The notes: a model not told the origin generated them from the letters alone. DNA of 64,000 bases from Cantharellus purpuraceus (GCA_025174535.1 JALBUN010000014.1:186001-250000); one strand, 5' to 3'. Shown: positions 21,766-34,190, counted from the first letter of the stretch. A program made the numbers and translations.

Positions 21766-22250
21766 TAACAGTAAAATCTGACTTTGTCGGAGTCGGAACG
21801 ACAAGCACATACATGTGAAGTATGAGCCGCTGCACTTCTCTACCCATGTCACGACATTTCCTATTGTCCACGTCCAGGCGTGTCTATTCACACCAGTAAT
21901 GTTCTTTTTACACCGACCCAGGTAGGGGAATTGGTTATGTTTCTATTTTAACAACTACTCATGTACTACGTTGTACAGTTCTATCTGTACAGACTTGAAC
22001 AGAAGCATGCAGATATGCAGCTAATATCACAAAAGCTAGTTCAACAAGAACTGGTTGTGAAAAACAGCTGCAATGGGTAAATGGCTTATCCTACCCCACT
22101 CGACTGATGCATCTTTCGCCCAAGGACCTCCACCCTGACCACTGCCCATTTCCGATGTTTCTAATGTTGGAATACAGGACAGTGTCTGTTCCAATGCCTA
22201 ATACGGTCAGCCATGCACAAGTACTCTGTCCAAAGCCTAACGAGCCACTC
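21740..22250. repeat. Second copy of lectin 3' end and flank
   Basis: Follows 4655-5150 closely: the gtcggagt..aacgacaag segment, ~250 bp of shared AT-rich sequence, and from 22086 the last ~85 bp of the lectin coding region (minus strand), almost unchanged, before the match breaks up by 22250. Confidence 0.75.
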
Positions 22251-22930
22251 AACAACTAGGGTGCTGGATTTTCGCCTCTCGTCAAATTCGCATTTTATTC
22301 TTTAGCTCTATATCTGTTTCATTAGACCCTCTTCGTCATTTGCGACCCCCTCCATTCGCTCTGCACCCAGACAGCTTACGTACGGTATTGTACGTCTCGG
22401 ACTGCTTGTAATGTGACCCGCCTTTCCCTGATACACGAGATTATCTGCCAATGCCACCAATTGAGCTCATGCACGTCCCACCCTTAACTTGGAAGGCAAA
22501 TAGCCCCTTTTTTTTCATGTCGAGCACAATGCTTAGTTAGGGTCAAGTGATATCCTGAGTATGACATGCGAGGCTCCGCTTGGTTGTGGAGATTCACCCG
22601 AGGCTGCAGAAAGTCGTCCACCGACATTTCCACCTCCATGTCTTGATCTAATATGTAAGCTAAGACCCTCTGAGGAAAAGCTGAAGCGCTGGCGCTTTTC
22701 AGGGCGCAATGGAAGTTTGATGCAGTCCCATGTACCAGTGGAGTTGCAATGAGTGCTGTCAGTCTACCTTACAGCCTCAAGCTTTTCCTAACCCTCTATC
22801 CCCTCTCAATTTCAACGTATCTCTCGTAACAATCGTGTGCAACAACCTCATCTCCACTATCGCACCTGGGTGGCATTGGGTATAGCACAGAGTTGATCAA
22901 TACGTTGCTCATCAGGTTATCCCCTACCCC
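22250..22930. other. Intergenic, no clear gene
   Basis: A 63-codon plus-strand ORF at 22561-22752 shows no known motif; I do not call it. Confidence 0.35.
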
Positions 22931-23240
22931 TGACACCAATATAACTCCAAGTTACTGTGCAGGATGTGTCTGGTAATCTGCAAGAATCGCCCGCGTCGAT
23001 CGATCTTCTTTAACCATTCGTCAAGGCCACATGTGAATACTGTACTTCCGTGGACGTCATCCAGCATCAAGTCACATTTCTCGAGGGCATCTGCAGTATA
23101 TTCACCAAGTTCAAGATTGTTTTTGTAAGTCTAATCCCTCCCTCCATCTAACCCCCCCAATATCACAGGGCATCCCGTATCAGACATATTTCCAGTGCCG
23201 TACTGTGAGCGATCCTTATCATTGCATCGTTGCATTTCAG
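22930..23240 (-). pseudogene. Possible coding remnant, unidentified
   Basis: The minus strand from about 23125 reads an open, coding-like segment with ELGEYTADALEKCDLMLDD and HGSTVFTCGLDEWLKKIDRR, ending at TAG near 22930. A possible acceptor ag precedes it. I cannot attach an upstream exon with a continuous frame. Not a family I recognise. Confidence 0.3.
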
Positions 23241-23411
23241 ACTACTCTGTTCCACATTAGGTCAGGCTTATGTAGATCATCAACATAGCAAACTTGCCGA
23301 TGTTGGTCTGGAAAAGTCATGCTCAGATTATAGTGTGCGGAAAGAATCAGAAAGTAATGCGAATAGGATTATCATGCCGGTACGCGCATCAACGCCCGCA
23401 AATCCCCAAAT

Positions 23412-26400
23412 CTATGTATTGAAGGTGAATGTATTATCTCGAATTCTAAGCCTCGCAGTACGATCATCTGGCCACTCAAATCGAACCCACTCGAGAGTCT
23501 TCGCTACGGTCATGTTGGCTATAACCTCTGATCAGTAACATATCCTCGTATCAAAGCAAATAATACCTTCATCTCCCACATTGAAATTGAGAGTTTTGTA
23601 TGGCTCGGAACCTGAATGACCTTGGCGTGGTGGAACCCCGGGCATGAATAAGCTTGTTAAACTAGAGCCCACTTTCCAAACCCTCACGATGCCCTCCTCC
23701 AAAGACACCGTTGCAAGTCTCCGCCCGTCCGGAGAAAAACTGCACCCCGCTAGACGCTTTCTGTGTCCCTCAAGAACATAAAGCCGAGTGGCTGTCTTGA
23801 GGTCGTACATGATGACCACACCCTCACTAGTGCCTACGCACAATCGCTGGGACTGCATGTGAAAATCGACTAGAGGAAAGCTGCAACAACGTTGAGATTG
23901 CAGAAAAAGTAGAAAATTCGTCCGAACTCACGTTTTCACAACTTGACCCAGTATCTCTGTCGCAGCGTCAAATACAGCCTCTCGATCTCCGGACGAACCA
24001 GGATCGAGGGACTTGACAACAGCTTCTACAAGCCTTGGGAGATTCGGATACAAGACCAGAGGTTTCTGTTCCGTATCTCAGCAAAGCCCACAAGCAATAC
24101 CTTGGACCTACCTTTCGTATAAGGAACGCCACCAATTGCATAATCGAGTTCCGCTGCTGAACAGATTTTGGATTCAAAATATCCAGCGACAAGGTGGTCA
24201 TGAATAATGGTGTATTGCTGGACGCAATTTGCAAGACCGCCATCCTCGCTTGAGCACCAACGTTCCGCTCCTTCTCTGCGCTCGTAGATAAGCTGAATAG
24301 CGATCGCAAGACTTCCATTGCATCAACATGATGCTGCCATATCTCGAATCCGCGAGAACAGAGTTCGATCACCAACACGCGATGAGGACAATTCTCGTCA
24401 TGAAGATAAAGTGTTATCGACTTAGCGATATCTGTCAAGGTGCTATATTTTCGTGTGTCAGAGAAATGGATGGAGAGAATAGGGTTGGCAGATACCTGGG
24501 TGAAAGAACTGCGTATCGCTCCGTAGCCACTGTGCCCGCAATCAGCAAGGCCAATGCTGAGTAGGATGACTGCTTTTCTGCATCGGGCTGGAGACAGGGC
24601 ACTATTGATTACAACAATGAGACACTTGTTAGAAATCATGTCCAACGAAACGCTCACACTCATGCTGCCAATGCTCGACCAAACTAATGGTATCTTCATC
24701 TGAAAGTCGATTAGTAGCAGCTCCAAATAGTGCTCTAGCAGCGAGACGAAGATCGGCTGGATTAAACAATCATCCAACTTCGCTCAGGCAGCACCGAGTG
24801 TGATACATACAAGATGTATGGAACCAATATCGTGCTAAGAGTGACAAACAGGGCGCTTGCCATGATTGCCCGACTACATCCGGTAATGTCGCGATGTAGA
24901 ACGTGGCGACCTGGTTGGCATATTGCTCACACTCTTCTACACAATGAGAAGTGAATGATGTGATGACAAGGTTGGTCGTACCGTCAAAGACTAAAAGCCC
25001 TCTGAGCACTGCGACCAGCGCCAATAATCGCGAAGCTGTATGCTCTGAAGAGATTTCAAAAACTGATCGAGGAGTTGATGTGTTAAGTAGGCATGTTGCC
25101 ATATCGATGCTGTAGGTTATACGTCTTAGCGGTTAAGTATCGCGTAGGAACATTATATATATTACACTAACCCAGACACGCCAATAGATGCGATCGAGGG
25201 TACAATGGCAAGCTTTTCTTTGCAAATGTCGTCAATGGTGTCGTCAAGTCCAAAGCTCATCAATGCTCCAGCCAACGCTTTCAAGAGTTTCAAGCGGCGA
25301 GGCATCAGTGTTGCAGGCAATGGTACGTCCGTTTTAGTGGCATCCGTCGACCGGGAGCTAGTGTTTTCGGGATGACGTGGATCTCGGAACTGTTGCGAAA
25401 AGGGGATGGGGTGTATCAGGTCACTCAGAGTGCGGATATCAAGAAGTACAGTTGATGCTATGGCATAAAGTTAGTCGACGTGGATTATTGATAGCAAGGT
25501 AGAAATACACCTGCATCGTAGGACGAAAAGCATTTTTGCAGCGATGCCAGAGGTGTTCCACGAAAACTGGTTTTGCCGTATCCAACCTCTCTATGTAGCG
25601 TCTTTTACTGAAACTAGAAAAGGAAGTAGCGAACTTACGCCTCAAACCATGAACCCTGGGTGAGTAATTCCTCTACAGCCTTGTTTGTCATGGATCTCCA
25701 AAATTCCTGAGTCTTTACATCCCAAAGCCTCGCTTTACCGTTGGCATAGACCAACAGCAAATTGTCTTCACCCAGACATATGCGAGTTAGACGTGCTGCA
25801 GAGCCCGGAATGAGATATAAGCTGTCCAGACACACATTGAAGCTTAGTATATAAATAATCAATAAAATTCAACTCACAATTCAAGGCCATCGATGGCAAT
25901 GACAGCAATTGAGCCATCGTCTGAAACACATAGGATACAATCTCTGAGTCTACCAACGCCTTCTTCATCCAACGGGATGACCGTTAATAAAGGCTCCGTG
26001 AATATCGTCCATCGGGCACGCAATTTCAAGGTGCTGCAAGATTAATCAGACCATTGACTAAAACAACAGTTCCATGGACCAACCTGAGATCCCACGCAGC
26101 GATTCCGCCGTCATCCACCCCTCCTATGACTAATTTCTCACCATTATGCTTATTCGTGATAGAGTGAAGGCTCGTGATGACACCGTTTACACCTGTCCTT
26201 TGTTCGTCGTGATTATGCCATCCTCCCATCAGAAGATTCGACAATGATGATCGTCCCAGAGTGCCATCACCTGCACATATCTCAACACATCTGTCATCAA
26301 CCTCAGACAACGAGATACTCACTAAATCCGAGAATGATCAACTCAAGCTCTACAGGAAGCAATGATGTTAGTCGACGTGCAGTCCCCTCCTCCTTGGTAG

Positions 26401-28856
26401 GACGTTTTTTCGAGAAATATGACCAAGCCGTCTTGACTTTCTGCCTTTCTTCGTGGCCCTTGTCCCCATGCTTGACTTTTGAGGTGAGTGGTGTTACAGG
26501 TGTATATGCCAAGCAGTGACGTTCCAATTCAGTTGAGTGAGGCTTGACTCTGGAACTTAAGATCAGGGATGAAGAAATTGCAGTTAAAACGGAGCACGGT
26601 TTGGTGAACACGGTCGATGACACATGTTCAAGTCTCTGATTGAGGGAACTATCGTGTTTATAAGTAAGCGATGTAACAGATACGAGTTATCGATGTCACT
26701 TACGAGGGCACATGTGATTGTTGTGCACGAGAGAGGCGAAACATATCAATTTGACGCTGAACAAATTGAAATACGCCACCATGAACATCAGCCACATATA
26801 ATCCATGATAGAAGCTTACCGGGTCTGCCAGCGCGAAAACATCAGGTCCCACCCTCTCGACAGTAGTCAAGCCAAGGTGAGAGGCTTCCCCGAGCGTTTT
26901 AGCTTTCATGTCGGAAGTCGATGTTTCGAAAATCTTGTGTGATCTACCTCAGCTTACATCACGAGAAAAACGTTCGAGTTTCTTACAACGAAATCTCTAT
27001 GACTCCATAGTATGCCTCTCAGGCACTCCCCATTCATGGTCCAAACTTGCACTCCTTTCGGAATGCTGCCACCTCGAAGAGCCTGGATTTGTCCGAAATT
27101 CAGAGCCGGCCCCAGGACCACCCTCCCAGGAACGGTTGCTGGCGATTTGACGGGAGAATTGTTTGAGGAACGACCCTGAAGAATAGGCTTAAAAGGATTA
27201 GGAATAGGTAGCAATCGATTGGGAAGTGATAGGGGTGCTGCGACTGGCGTCACGGAAGAAGAGGAAAGAGCCTCTGCAAACGGTTGCAGAGACTCTTGAG
27301 CAGCTACTACATACGCCGGGGAGACTATCTGGAGGTCATGGGTCACAAGTCTCGACGCTGGTGCTGGAGTGACATAGAACAACTTCGGTGAGAGGGCTAT
27401 ACAGGTCATTGTCGTAAATAAATCATACATAAAGAAACAGCTTACTCTCATCATTTTTCAGTAATCCCACAGTTCCAGGTGTACCCTCCATGACCCATTC
27501 TGCAACCTTTTGTAGTACACCATCGCGAGTAGTAGAATTAGTATCCAATGATGACATAAATGGGTTGAGATTTTCTAGTTGGATAATCGCCACACGCGTT
27601 CGCGAGTCCGGATCGTCTTCACTGGTCGATGACGTTTGATCAGACGCTGACGCTAGCACAACCGTACACTGCGCAAAAAATGAACAGTAACATGACCTCA
27701 GCCACACATGACATACTTCAGTTGTTTCAATAACGTTCAATTTTCTCCATGCCCATGTTAAATGATCAGCAGCTATAGCTGAGAATGTAGAAGGAGAGGA
27801 GGGCGAGGGAGGTGGATGGAGGTGAGGTGTTGCGTTTAAATCGACAGAGACCAAGCAAATTCCGGACTGTATTGATGTAGCGGCCACCATGCTGCCCAGA
27901 TCATTGCAAGGTTTATGTGAGTATTCGCACGCGATCCATTAGTCCTGAAAAAAATCGTACCCAGATTCTTGAAGGGAAATAAGAATGCCACATGAAAGAT
28001 GGTGCAGAGAAACTACACGATTCTCCCGACCAAACCGAGGTGGCAGCACGTGGAACTTGAGGGTGAGAGGAGGAGCCATTCCAACGTGAATTGACTGGCC
28101 AGGCGATGTGGGAGGGGCAAGGTTTGGGGACGAGAGGGAAGAGATAGAAGAAGGGGATGGAGGGGAAGATAGCGACTCACGAGGCGTTCGAGGTGTGGGA
28201 GGAGTGGTTCCAGTGTATGAAAGTCGTAGCCTTTTCCGCTGGCTCCCGCCGTTGCCCTCGATCTCGCTGCGAATACCCATACCCGCAACCGCACTCGATG
28301 GTCTTAGCCCATCTACGACAGACTTTTCTCTCAAGTTCGGACCACCTTTAAGCATTCCCTCAAGCTTATCCTTCTCGCTATCATAGTCAACATAATTTTT
28401 AGGTGCTTCCGCAGATGCTTTGGACACAAAAGAGGTGATTCGCGACCGAGTAGGCTGAGAAAGTGGGTGAGGGACATGATTGGAGAGCGATGGATTAGGC
28501 GAGTGTGTGGGGAACTTTATAGAAGGAGGGGGCGAAGGCGAGGGCGAGGTTTCTCGGGATACCTGGGATGCCAAATGAGGGAAAACCAAGGTAGCAGGAT
28601 GGTTCCCGGGGGACAGATTTGAAGAAAGGGGTTGATTCACCATGTTAAAAGCGGTCGTATCAATACAGAATAGATAGATGGAACCATCTTCACATCCCAT
28701 GGCAGCACCAGCCTCCAGCGCGGAACTTATGTCTCCCTCATGCAAGCCCCAGCTGATAAGTTTGGTAGGAGATGCTGTGGAACACGCATGTTCTATGACA
28801 GGCTTTTGACCACGAGCATTCAGCACCAGAGGAAGGATGAGCGATTCGCTCTGCAT
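23412..28856 (-). CDS. WDR7 / rabconnectin-3-beta-like WD40 protein
   Basis: Large multi-exon gene, start at 28856, stop 23412-23414. N-terminus: SPTKLISWGLHEGDISSALE and MGCEDGSIYLF, WD40 blades, then a long Ser/Pro-rich loop. The central exons carry further blades (GGVDDGGIAAWDLR, ANGKARLWDVKTQEFWRSMT). Then follows a helical-repeat region (LLALVAVLRGLL, QNVGAQARMAVLQIASSNTP-like block) and a C-terminal propeller (GTSEGVVIMYDLKTATRLYV, FSPDGRRLATVSLEEGIVRV). The end reads FEWPDDRTARLRIRD. The architecture is that of WDR7, a partner of DMXL/Rav1-type proteins regulating V-ATPase assembly at endomembranes; that role is inferred from the family. About 15 introns, one only 39 nt (23528-23566). 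All junctions I checked keep frame; the gene looks intact. Confidence 0.8.
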
Positions 28857-28910
28857 GAGCGTGTCGATGACCGAATCAGCTATAGGTCACGTGACCGAGC
28901 CCGGCTACAG
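28857..28910. promoter_or_regulatory. 54-bp divergent promoter
   Basis: The whole space between the start codons of the WDR7-like gene and PGGT1B. It contains gtcacgtgac, a palindromic E-box (CACGTG) that could serve both directions. 5' untranslated regions must be extremely short or overlap the opposite gene. Confidence 0.55.
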
Positions 28911-30526
28911 ATGTCTTCTGCAGCTTCGGTCCTTGCAAAAGCATCCCACGTTGCACATTTGAAACGATGCATAACTGGGCTTCCCGCTTCAAAGATGGAC
29001 CTTGAGACATCTCGGTAGGAGACTTTCTGTAATTTCAGAGCAGCCGAGAAGAGCCTTAATGGGTCCAGGCTGGGTATTGCTTACTATTGTCTCTCCGGCT
29101 TGGATCTTCTAGGTGTGATGGATGAAGATAAAATAAGTGATACAGACAGGACGGACTGGCGTGATTGGATATGGAGCCTCTCTATCCGTGAGTTCATGTT
29201 CATGTGCATTCTAGAAAATCAGTGAAATGATGCATTATTCATAGAAGGACAATATGGCTTTGGTTTCAAGCCTGGATCCTTCCTGGACTCAGAAGTGAGC
29301 AGCCATGGAGGACTATTTTCTATTAAAGATTCACCACCTCTCAGATCGACGTAATATCTGAAAGATATAACCCTCCTCACTTAGTTATGACCTACACCGC
29401 CTTGCTGTCGTTGACCATATTAAGAGACGACTTTTCTCGGCTAGACAGACCGGGTCTTGCCTCATTTTTGAAATTGACCCAGCACACAGACGGCAGGTCA
29501 GTTCGGATATGAATACTGATACTGTAACCCATTAATTGCGCCATCAGTTTTTCACCTTTACCAATAGGCACTGTGTCATCCGAACGTGATCTACGCCTGA
29601 CATTCTGTAGCTTTGCCATCTGTTCAATGCTCGACGACTGGTCAGCTATCGACGTCGATAGGGCAGTCGAATTTATCATGCGTTGCAGAGTGTGATTTCC
29701 CTTTTTCAACCTCCGAACCCTCTTGACCTTGTGGGATAGACATACGAAGGAGGGTACGGCGAATCACCAGGCAGAGAGGCACAAGGCGAGGAAACCCGGA
29801 GATTCTGCTCCATATGAAGCTGACACCATATATGCATCCAGGTGGTACAACCTATTGCGCTTTGGCCTCTCTCTGCCTGCTTTCCATCTCCCTTCGGAAA
29901 ACATTCTCGCCTCCTTCGCACTTGGGTTTAACTCCTTCCGAAGTAAGAAGTACTCTGCGTTGGCTTGTACAAAAGCAGAAGAGCGGTTTTCAAGGCCGTA
30001 CAGAAAAGGAACCTGACGCGTGCTACTGCTTCTGGTGTGGTGCATCGATCAAGGTATGGTTTCGAGGTTGGTTTTGCGTGCCCCTATTAAGTATTCCTTC
30101 ACGTGGCGTTTTACATGTATCCATGAATTCGTACCAACAGCTCTTGGCCGGCGATCACTTGGTTGACAACGATGCGAATACAACATTCCTCTCTGCCTGT
30201 CAATACAAGTATGGGGGCATCGCCAAGGTACCTGGTGAAACTTCAGGTGAGCTATTGACCTCCCTAATATCCATGGCCGAGGATGATTAGACCCAATTAT
30301 GCACGAGACCCGCTGAGACAGTTTTCTAGATCCTTATCACACCTATCTATCTCTTGCCTCGTTATCACTATACCCACCTACACAAGCCTGGCTTGAGCAG
30401 AAGGCGGTGGACTCGTCTGCGTGGAGTCTCCATTCCTTGGACCCACTTCTAAACCTGAGAGTAGAGAGCGCGGAGTGGGCGAGGAAACATATCCCCAGTC
30501 GAGAACGCACATGTGAATCCGGATAG
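28911..30526 (+). CDS. CDC43: Geranylgeranyltransferase type I beta subunit
   Basis: Nine exons: 28911-29014, 29069-29187, 29245-29294, 29345-29496, 29548-29689, 29740-29785, 29842-30053, 30141-30246, 30330-30526; 375 aa, all phases close. With the alpha subunit it attaches a C20 prenyl group to CaaX-Leu proteins such as Rho GTPases. Prenyltransferase-beta repeats are visible: YYCLSGLDLL, MTYTALLSLTILRDDFSRLD, FCSFAICSMLDDW, TYEGGYGESPGREAQ, GGTTYCALASL, then DACYCFWCGAS and GGIAKVPGETS DPYHTYLSLASL. The zinc ligands D-x-C and the late His expected of the family are in place (the WCG and YHTY blocks). The intron 29786-29841 starts GC rather than GT. Diverges from the WDR7-like gene with 54 bp between starts. 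Confidence 0.9.
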
Positions 30527-31235
30527 CCAGCAGTGGCTACTTCAGGTAGACTGCGCAGCATGCTGGAGCATCCTGTAGCGTGCTGGAGCGAGGGGATGCT
30601 CCGTACAGCCATGGATCGGTCGGGTTGGCCATTGGGTTGTGTGCAGACAGTTATTATGTATGAGACACGAATCCCACACGACTGGATGTATCATCTGAGT
30701 AAGAGCCAAGAGAGTGCAACTGCACAGAGCTCGCATTGAGCACAGGTAAAATCGCAATTGGTGTATCAAGTTGAGCCTAAGACAAAATTCACGGCGGCAG
30801 GCGGTATATCACAATGTCTATACACTTGCAGTCTTGAAGCGGGCAATGGTTCGTGATGCACCAACTGTCGCGGTAACTGTCGCGGTGGGATATGGTATGG
30901 TGGCACCTATGATCACTGGTGGTCATTGCTGCAGATATAATGAAGGCGACTGTCAGTAAGCGGTGACCATCGTGGCGGGCTAGTAGCCATGTAATCGCCG
31001 CTTGTGGGACGGCCGAGTTGGATGCTAAATACTCTGGGAAAACTATAGAACTACCAGATGGCAATTAAAGGAACCCACAGTCACAGACAACACCCACTGG
31101 GAACGTCTAGTGAGCACCTAGAGGTGTTTGCCAAATTCATGGCCCATCCATCTCGGGTAAGTTTCGATCTTGCCGGCCTCAAGTCCGATATTGCACTGGA
31201 AGGAAGAACCTCGTTCGTTGATAACACGAGACACA
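30527..31235. other. Intergenic spacer
   Basis: Between the PGGT1B stop and the TRAPPC5 stop (convergent). Small open frames have no family resemblance. Confidence 0.45.
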
Positions 31236-31994
31236 TTACTTCAGAGCATCTTCACGCTCCAAGACTTCCTTTTGAAGCTTAACAAGAATTGTCGTACGAG
31301 CAGGGTATGCATCTGTAGGCACAGAATGTGCTGTAACCCTTGCAGGCTGAGGATGATATCATGAGATGGATATTTCCTTGCTTTTAAGAATGACTTGCGA
31401 ATCCCAAGCCATCCAAGACGGCTTCCACTATACCAGCAGTCAATGCTGAGCAGCTGAATGAGTTCATGTCCCGTGGAATAGATATGTGTCGGGTGATTTG
31501 CGGGTCATTATCAATAAGCATGTCTGAAAAGGAACGTTATCGAAAACACACACTCGTCACCACACCCCTTTTGATAGCATCTGCTGGTTTCCCAAACACT
31601 GCTCGCCATAGTTGCGTATGAACCATCATCAATGCGGGTAAAAACCGAACTTCGCGTTTGGAAGCTTTGGATGCAGACTCTGTTCACCAGGACATCAACT
31701 CGAGGTATCGTGTTCCAACTCGGTAGCCCATAGTATTCAGACTGCATAAAAGAGTGGTGAGGACGATGATCCAGCACAAACCGACGCTCAAGGTCCTCAA
31801 TCCCACTGACACGCTTCTGGGTATACTGTATCATTTCCGAGAAGAGAAATGCGAACGCAGACGCTGAGGCTTCTGCTGTCCGTGTCTTGTTCAAAATTCC
31901 TGTCATAAATTGTATTCCGCGGAGGGGCTTTCAACTGGGAGCCAAGCGTAGTGTTGGTTTGGAGGAGAGAATCGTGTGGTGGATGTCGATGCAT
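31236..31994 (-). pseudogene. TRS31: TRAPP subunit TRAPPC5/Trs31, frame-broken
   Basis: Bet3-family TRAPP subunit used in ER-Golgi vesicle tethering. From the start at 31994: PPRNTIYDR, then LNKTRTAEASASAFAFLFSE and IQYTQKRVSGIEDLERR, then MGYRVGTRYLELMSW, SKREVRFLPALMMVHTQLWR, AVFGKPADAI, DNDPQITRHISIPRDMNS, TAGIVEAVLDGLGF, PARVTAHSVPTDAYPARTTI, ending KEVLEREDALK and TAA at 31236-31238. Introns sit where expected, including a GC-AG intron at 31346-31398. Two lesions: one extra base in the T/A run at 31893-31896 and TGA at 31684-31686 where the family has Arg (W-R-T-E). Otherwise full length and well conserved, so decay is recent, or the two lesions are sequencing errors. Confidence 0.75.
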
Positions 31995-32936
31995 TTGAAG
32001 ATGGGAGGTGGTCTACACGCTGAGCTATTAGATACTAACGAGAAACGCGTATGTGGCTGAGTGTAGGCCATTGTAATGGTGCTAACAATTTGAGCTCAAC
32101 ACGAGGTACGAGATGACAAAAACAGCTGCCTAAGATGAGTTCATCTCTTGAGCCGTTGTACAGACTCGCAACTCTCAACTTGATCTGGTCGTTAGGTGAA
32201 CTGAAGCCTCGCGCTCAGTTGTAAAAATCCTCAAGGCCTTATCCTTGGCTTTGTCTATTTCATGGTCTTCAACCTCCATCCAAACTTGCGGATTAGACTC
32301 ACGGATTCACGGACACGGACGGGAACCCCGTTTCGGACGATGAGGAGGAAGATCCCCTGCCTAATTTTCATACTATATACGATTTGATCCTAATCACTCT
32401 CCATGACCCACGACGCCCAACCATATTACACTCACCCCACCTTTCCCTCCCATGACTGCCATTGAGACTACTGGTCAGATCCACCCCCTGGGCCCTGCCT
32501 CACCTATTCCCCAATGCTGTTCCATCTCTTACCTCTGGACTTTCCCCCGACATCGGTCAGCAATCTACCGGGCCGGTTGACACCAAATCATAACCCATCG
32601 ACCCTCCTGATTCAGTCGCAACTGGATAGATGATCATCGAGCATCCTCAGCTCTCATGGCCACGCGACACGATCCCACGCACTCCTTGCTGCTTAAAAAC
32701 AACTTTGGCTCCATTGATAGACTTTAAAGCGTTGAACCGAATCTTACACCTCCACGTCAGCCGCTGATGACTTGGGCCTCTCGATGAAACACCTGGGTGT
32801 CACCGATGCCTTCTTTGTGCAGATTACACGTCATACTGATACTCTATACTTGAATACATCTTGATCTTTACTCAAAAGTCTGCAAAACTTTCGCCTCACG
32901 CCCCCAAATCCTCCTCTATGATCGCTGATCCAGTTA
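31995..32936. other. Non-coding stretch with one dispersed motif
   Basis: Contains the inverted 40-bp motif variant at about 32192-32236 (two extra A in its A-run). Otherwise low-complexity C-rich and AT-rich sequence with no frame I can support. Confidence 0.45.
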
Positions 32937-34190
32937 TCAGCCAAGGTCACCCACCTCTCCTTCGGCTATGTCGAGCAACCCACTCTCGACCCGGTGAAAC
33001 CAGTCGCCTGCTGACCAGACTAGTTTCATTGTGCGTACCGCCTTGAGAGACCGAATATCTTGGCGGGGATGATTCCTCAGGGGGTCACGCGAGGCAAGCA
33101 AAAACCCATACTTGGCCGTGTCTAAGGGGTCTATCACTTTATACACCATGTCCGAATGTGCGCGAAAATGCTGTACCGAGGGTGGGTAGTGTCTTGGCCG
33201 ACCTAGAATGTTTTCCAAAGGTAGACCTTGCGAGCGGGCGACACGCCTAGTTCCATGACGAGGATGATGTATGGGCGGGGATTTAACGCCGAGATTGCAT
33301 CAGACGCTGTTTCTGCCCTGTGGGATGTTTTTGTAGACGCAGTTGGAAAAAGGGCAAGAGCAGCTTTATCTGCTATAGGACCTTTCGCCCCCCGTCGCTG
33401 GATCTGGATCATCAATGAAGTTATGATCTCCTCACGGAGCCCGCCGTGGACGAATCATGATGTCGACGGTTGACATATGACCGCCATGCCTCTGACAAAT
33501 GCTGCATACATTCCTTCCGTGCTCATGCCGACGTCGTCGCCCATTTGCGTAAAGTGGGTAAAGCGCATCTTGGCAGATTTAAAGGCTTCTCGGAAGGGCA
33601 CGTCGCTTTTGACGTTGTCAGGGAGGGAGTTGAGTATTTCATCGGCATATTCTTCGTCGAATAGTTTCTCGATAAAAGTAATCACATTACAGCCTTGAAT
33701 GTGCAGATTGCGACAGTGTCTGGAATATATAGAGTTGTTGAGCAGGGGCCTCGCCGAGGATGGGCTCAGACGGGTAGCCAGACTGCGAGTTTTTTGGATG
33801 GAATATGGGAATGCCTTACATGGGTCGTCCAAACATGGACATGAATTCAAGCGTATATTGACCAGGGAGGATGTGCAGCTCTCTGGCGCAATCAAATGGG
33901 GGTTTCAGTGATGGGGTTACGCGCATTCGCTGATGTCCACGCGTGGAATATAGATGAAAAATACCGGAGTAGAGTATATATACGGTTGTACCGTCAGGAT
34001 TTGGCAGTGCCTCAGTGTTTGCGAGAACACTGGCCTCGTGGAAATAAAGGATGACTTTCACATCCTTTGTGGACTCGATGCACCTGATAAGAGCGTTGCG
34101 CCTCATACAGAGATCCCGTGTGCTCTTCCATGCAGTACTACTGTAATGAACACCGTTGAAGTCTGCTTTGACGTGTGAAAGTCCGGTCAC
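32937..34190 (-). pseudogene. Degenerate member of an unnamed basidiomycete family
   Basis: Minus-strand pieces in several frames, in the order of a protein family I have seen repeatedly in Agaricomycete genomes but cannot name. They are: DLCMRRNALIRCIESTKDVK, then NVITFIEKLFDEEYADEILN and SLPDNVKSDVPFREAFKSAK, MGDDVGMSTEGMYAAFVRGM, a IQIQRRGAKGPIADKA block, RPYIILVMELGV, and finally YGFLLASRDPLRNHPRQ. Frames change at least four times (around 33455, 33415, 33203) and stops fall inside conserved blocks. The conserved patch lengths argue for a gene that was once real. Confidence 0.45.

Noticed and set aside
23230..23538. 102-codon plus-strand ORF.
   Set aside because: Overlaps the last exons of the WDR7-like gene on the opposite strand.
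33455..33911. Plus-strand ORFs over the unnamed-family pseudogene.
   Set aside because: The minus strand shows ordered conserved blocks; the plus frames do not.
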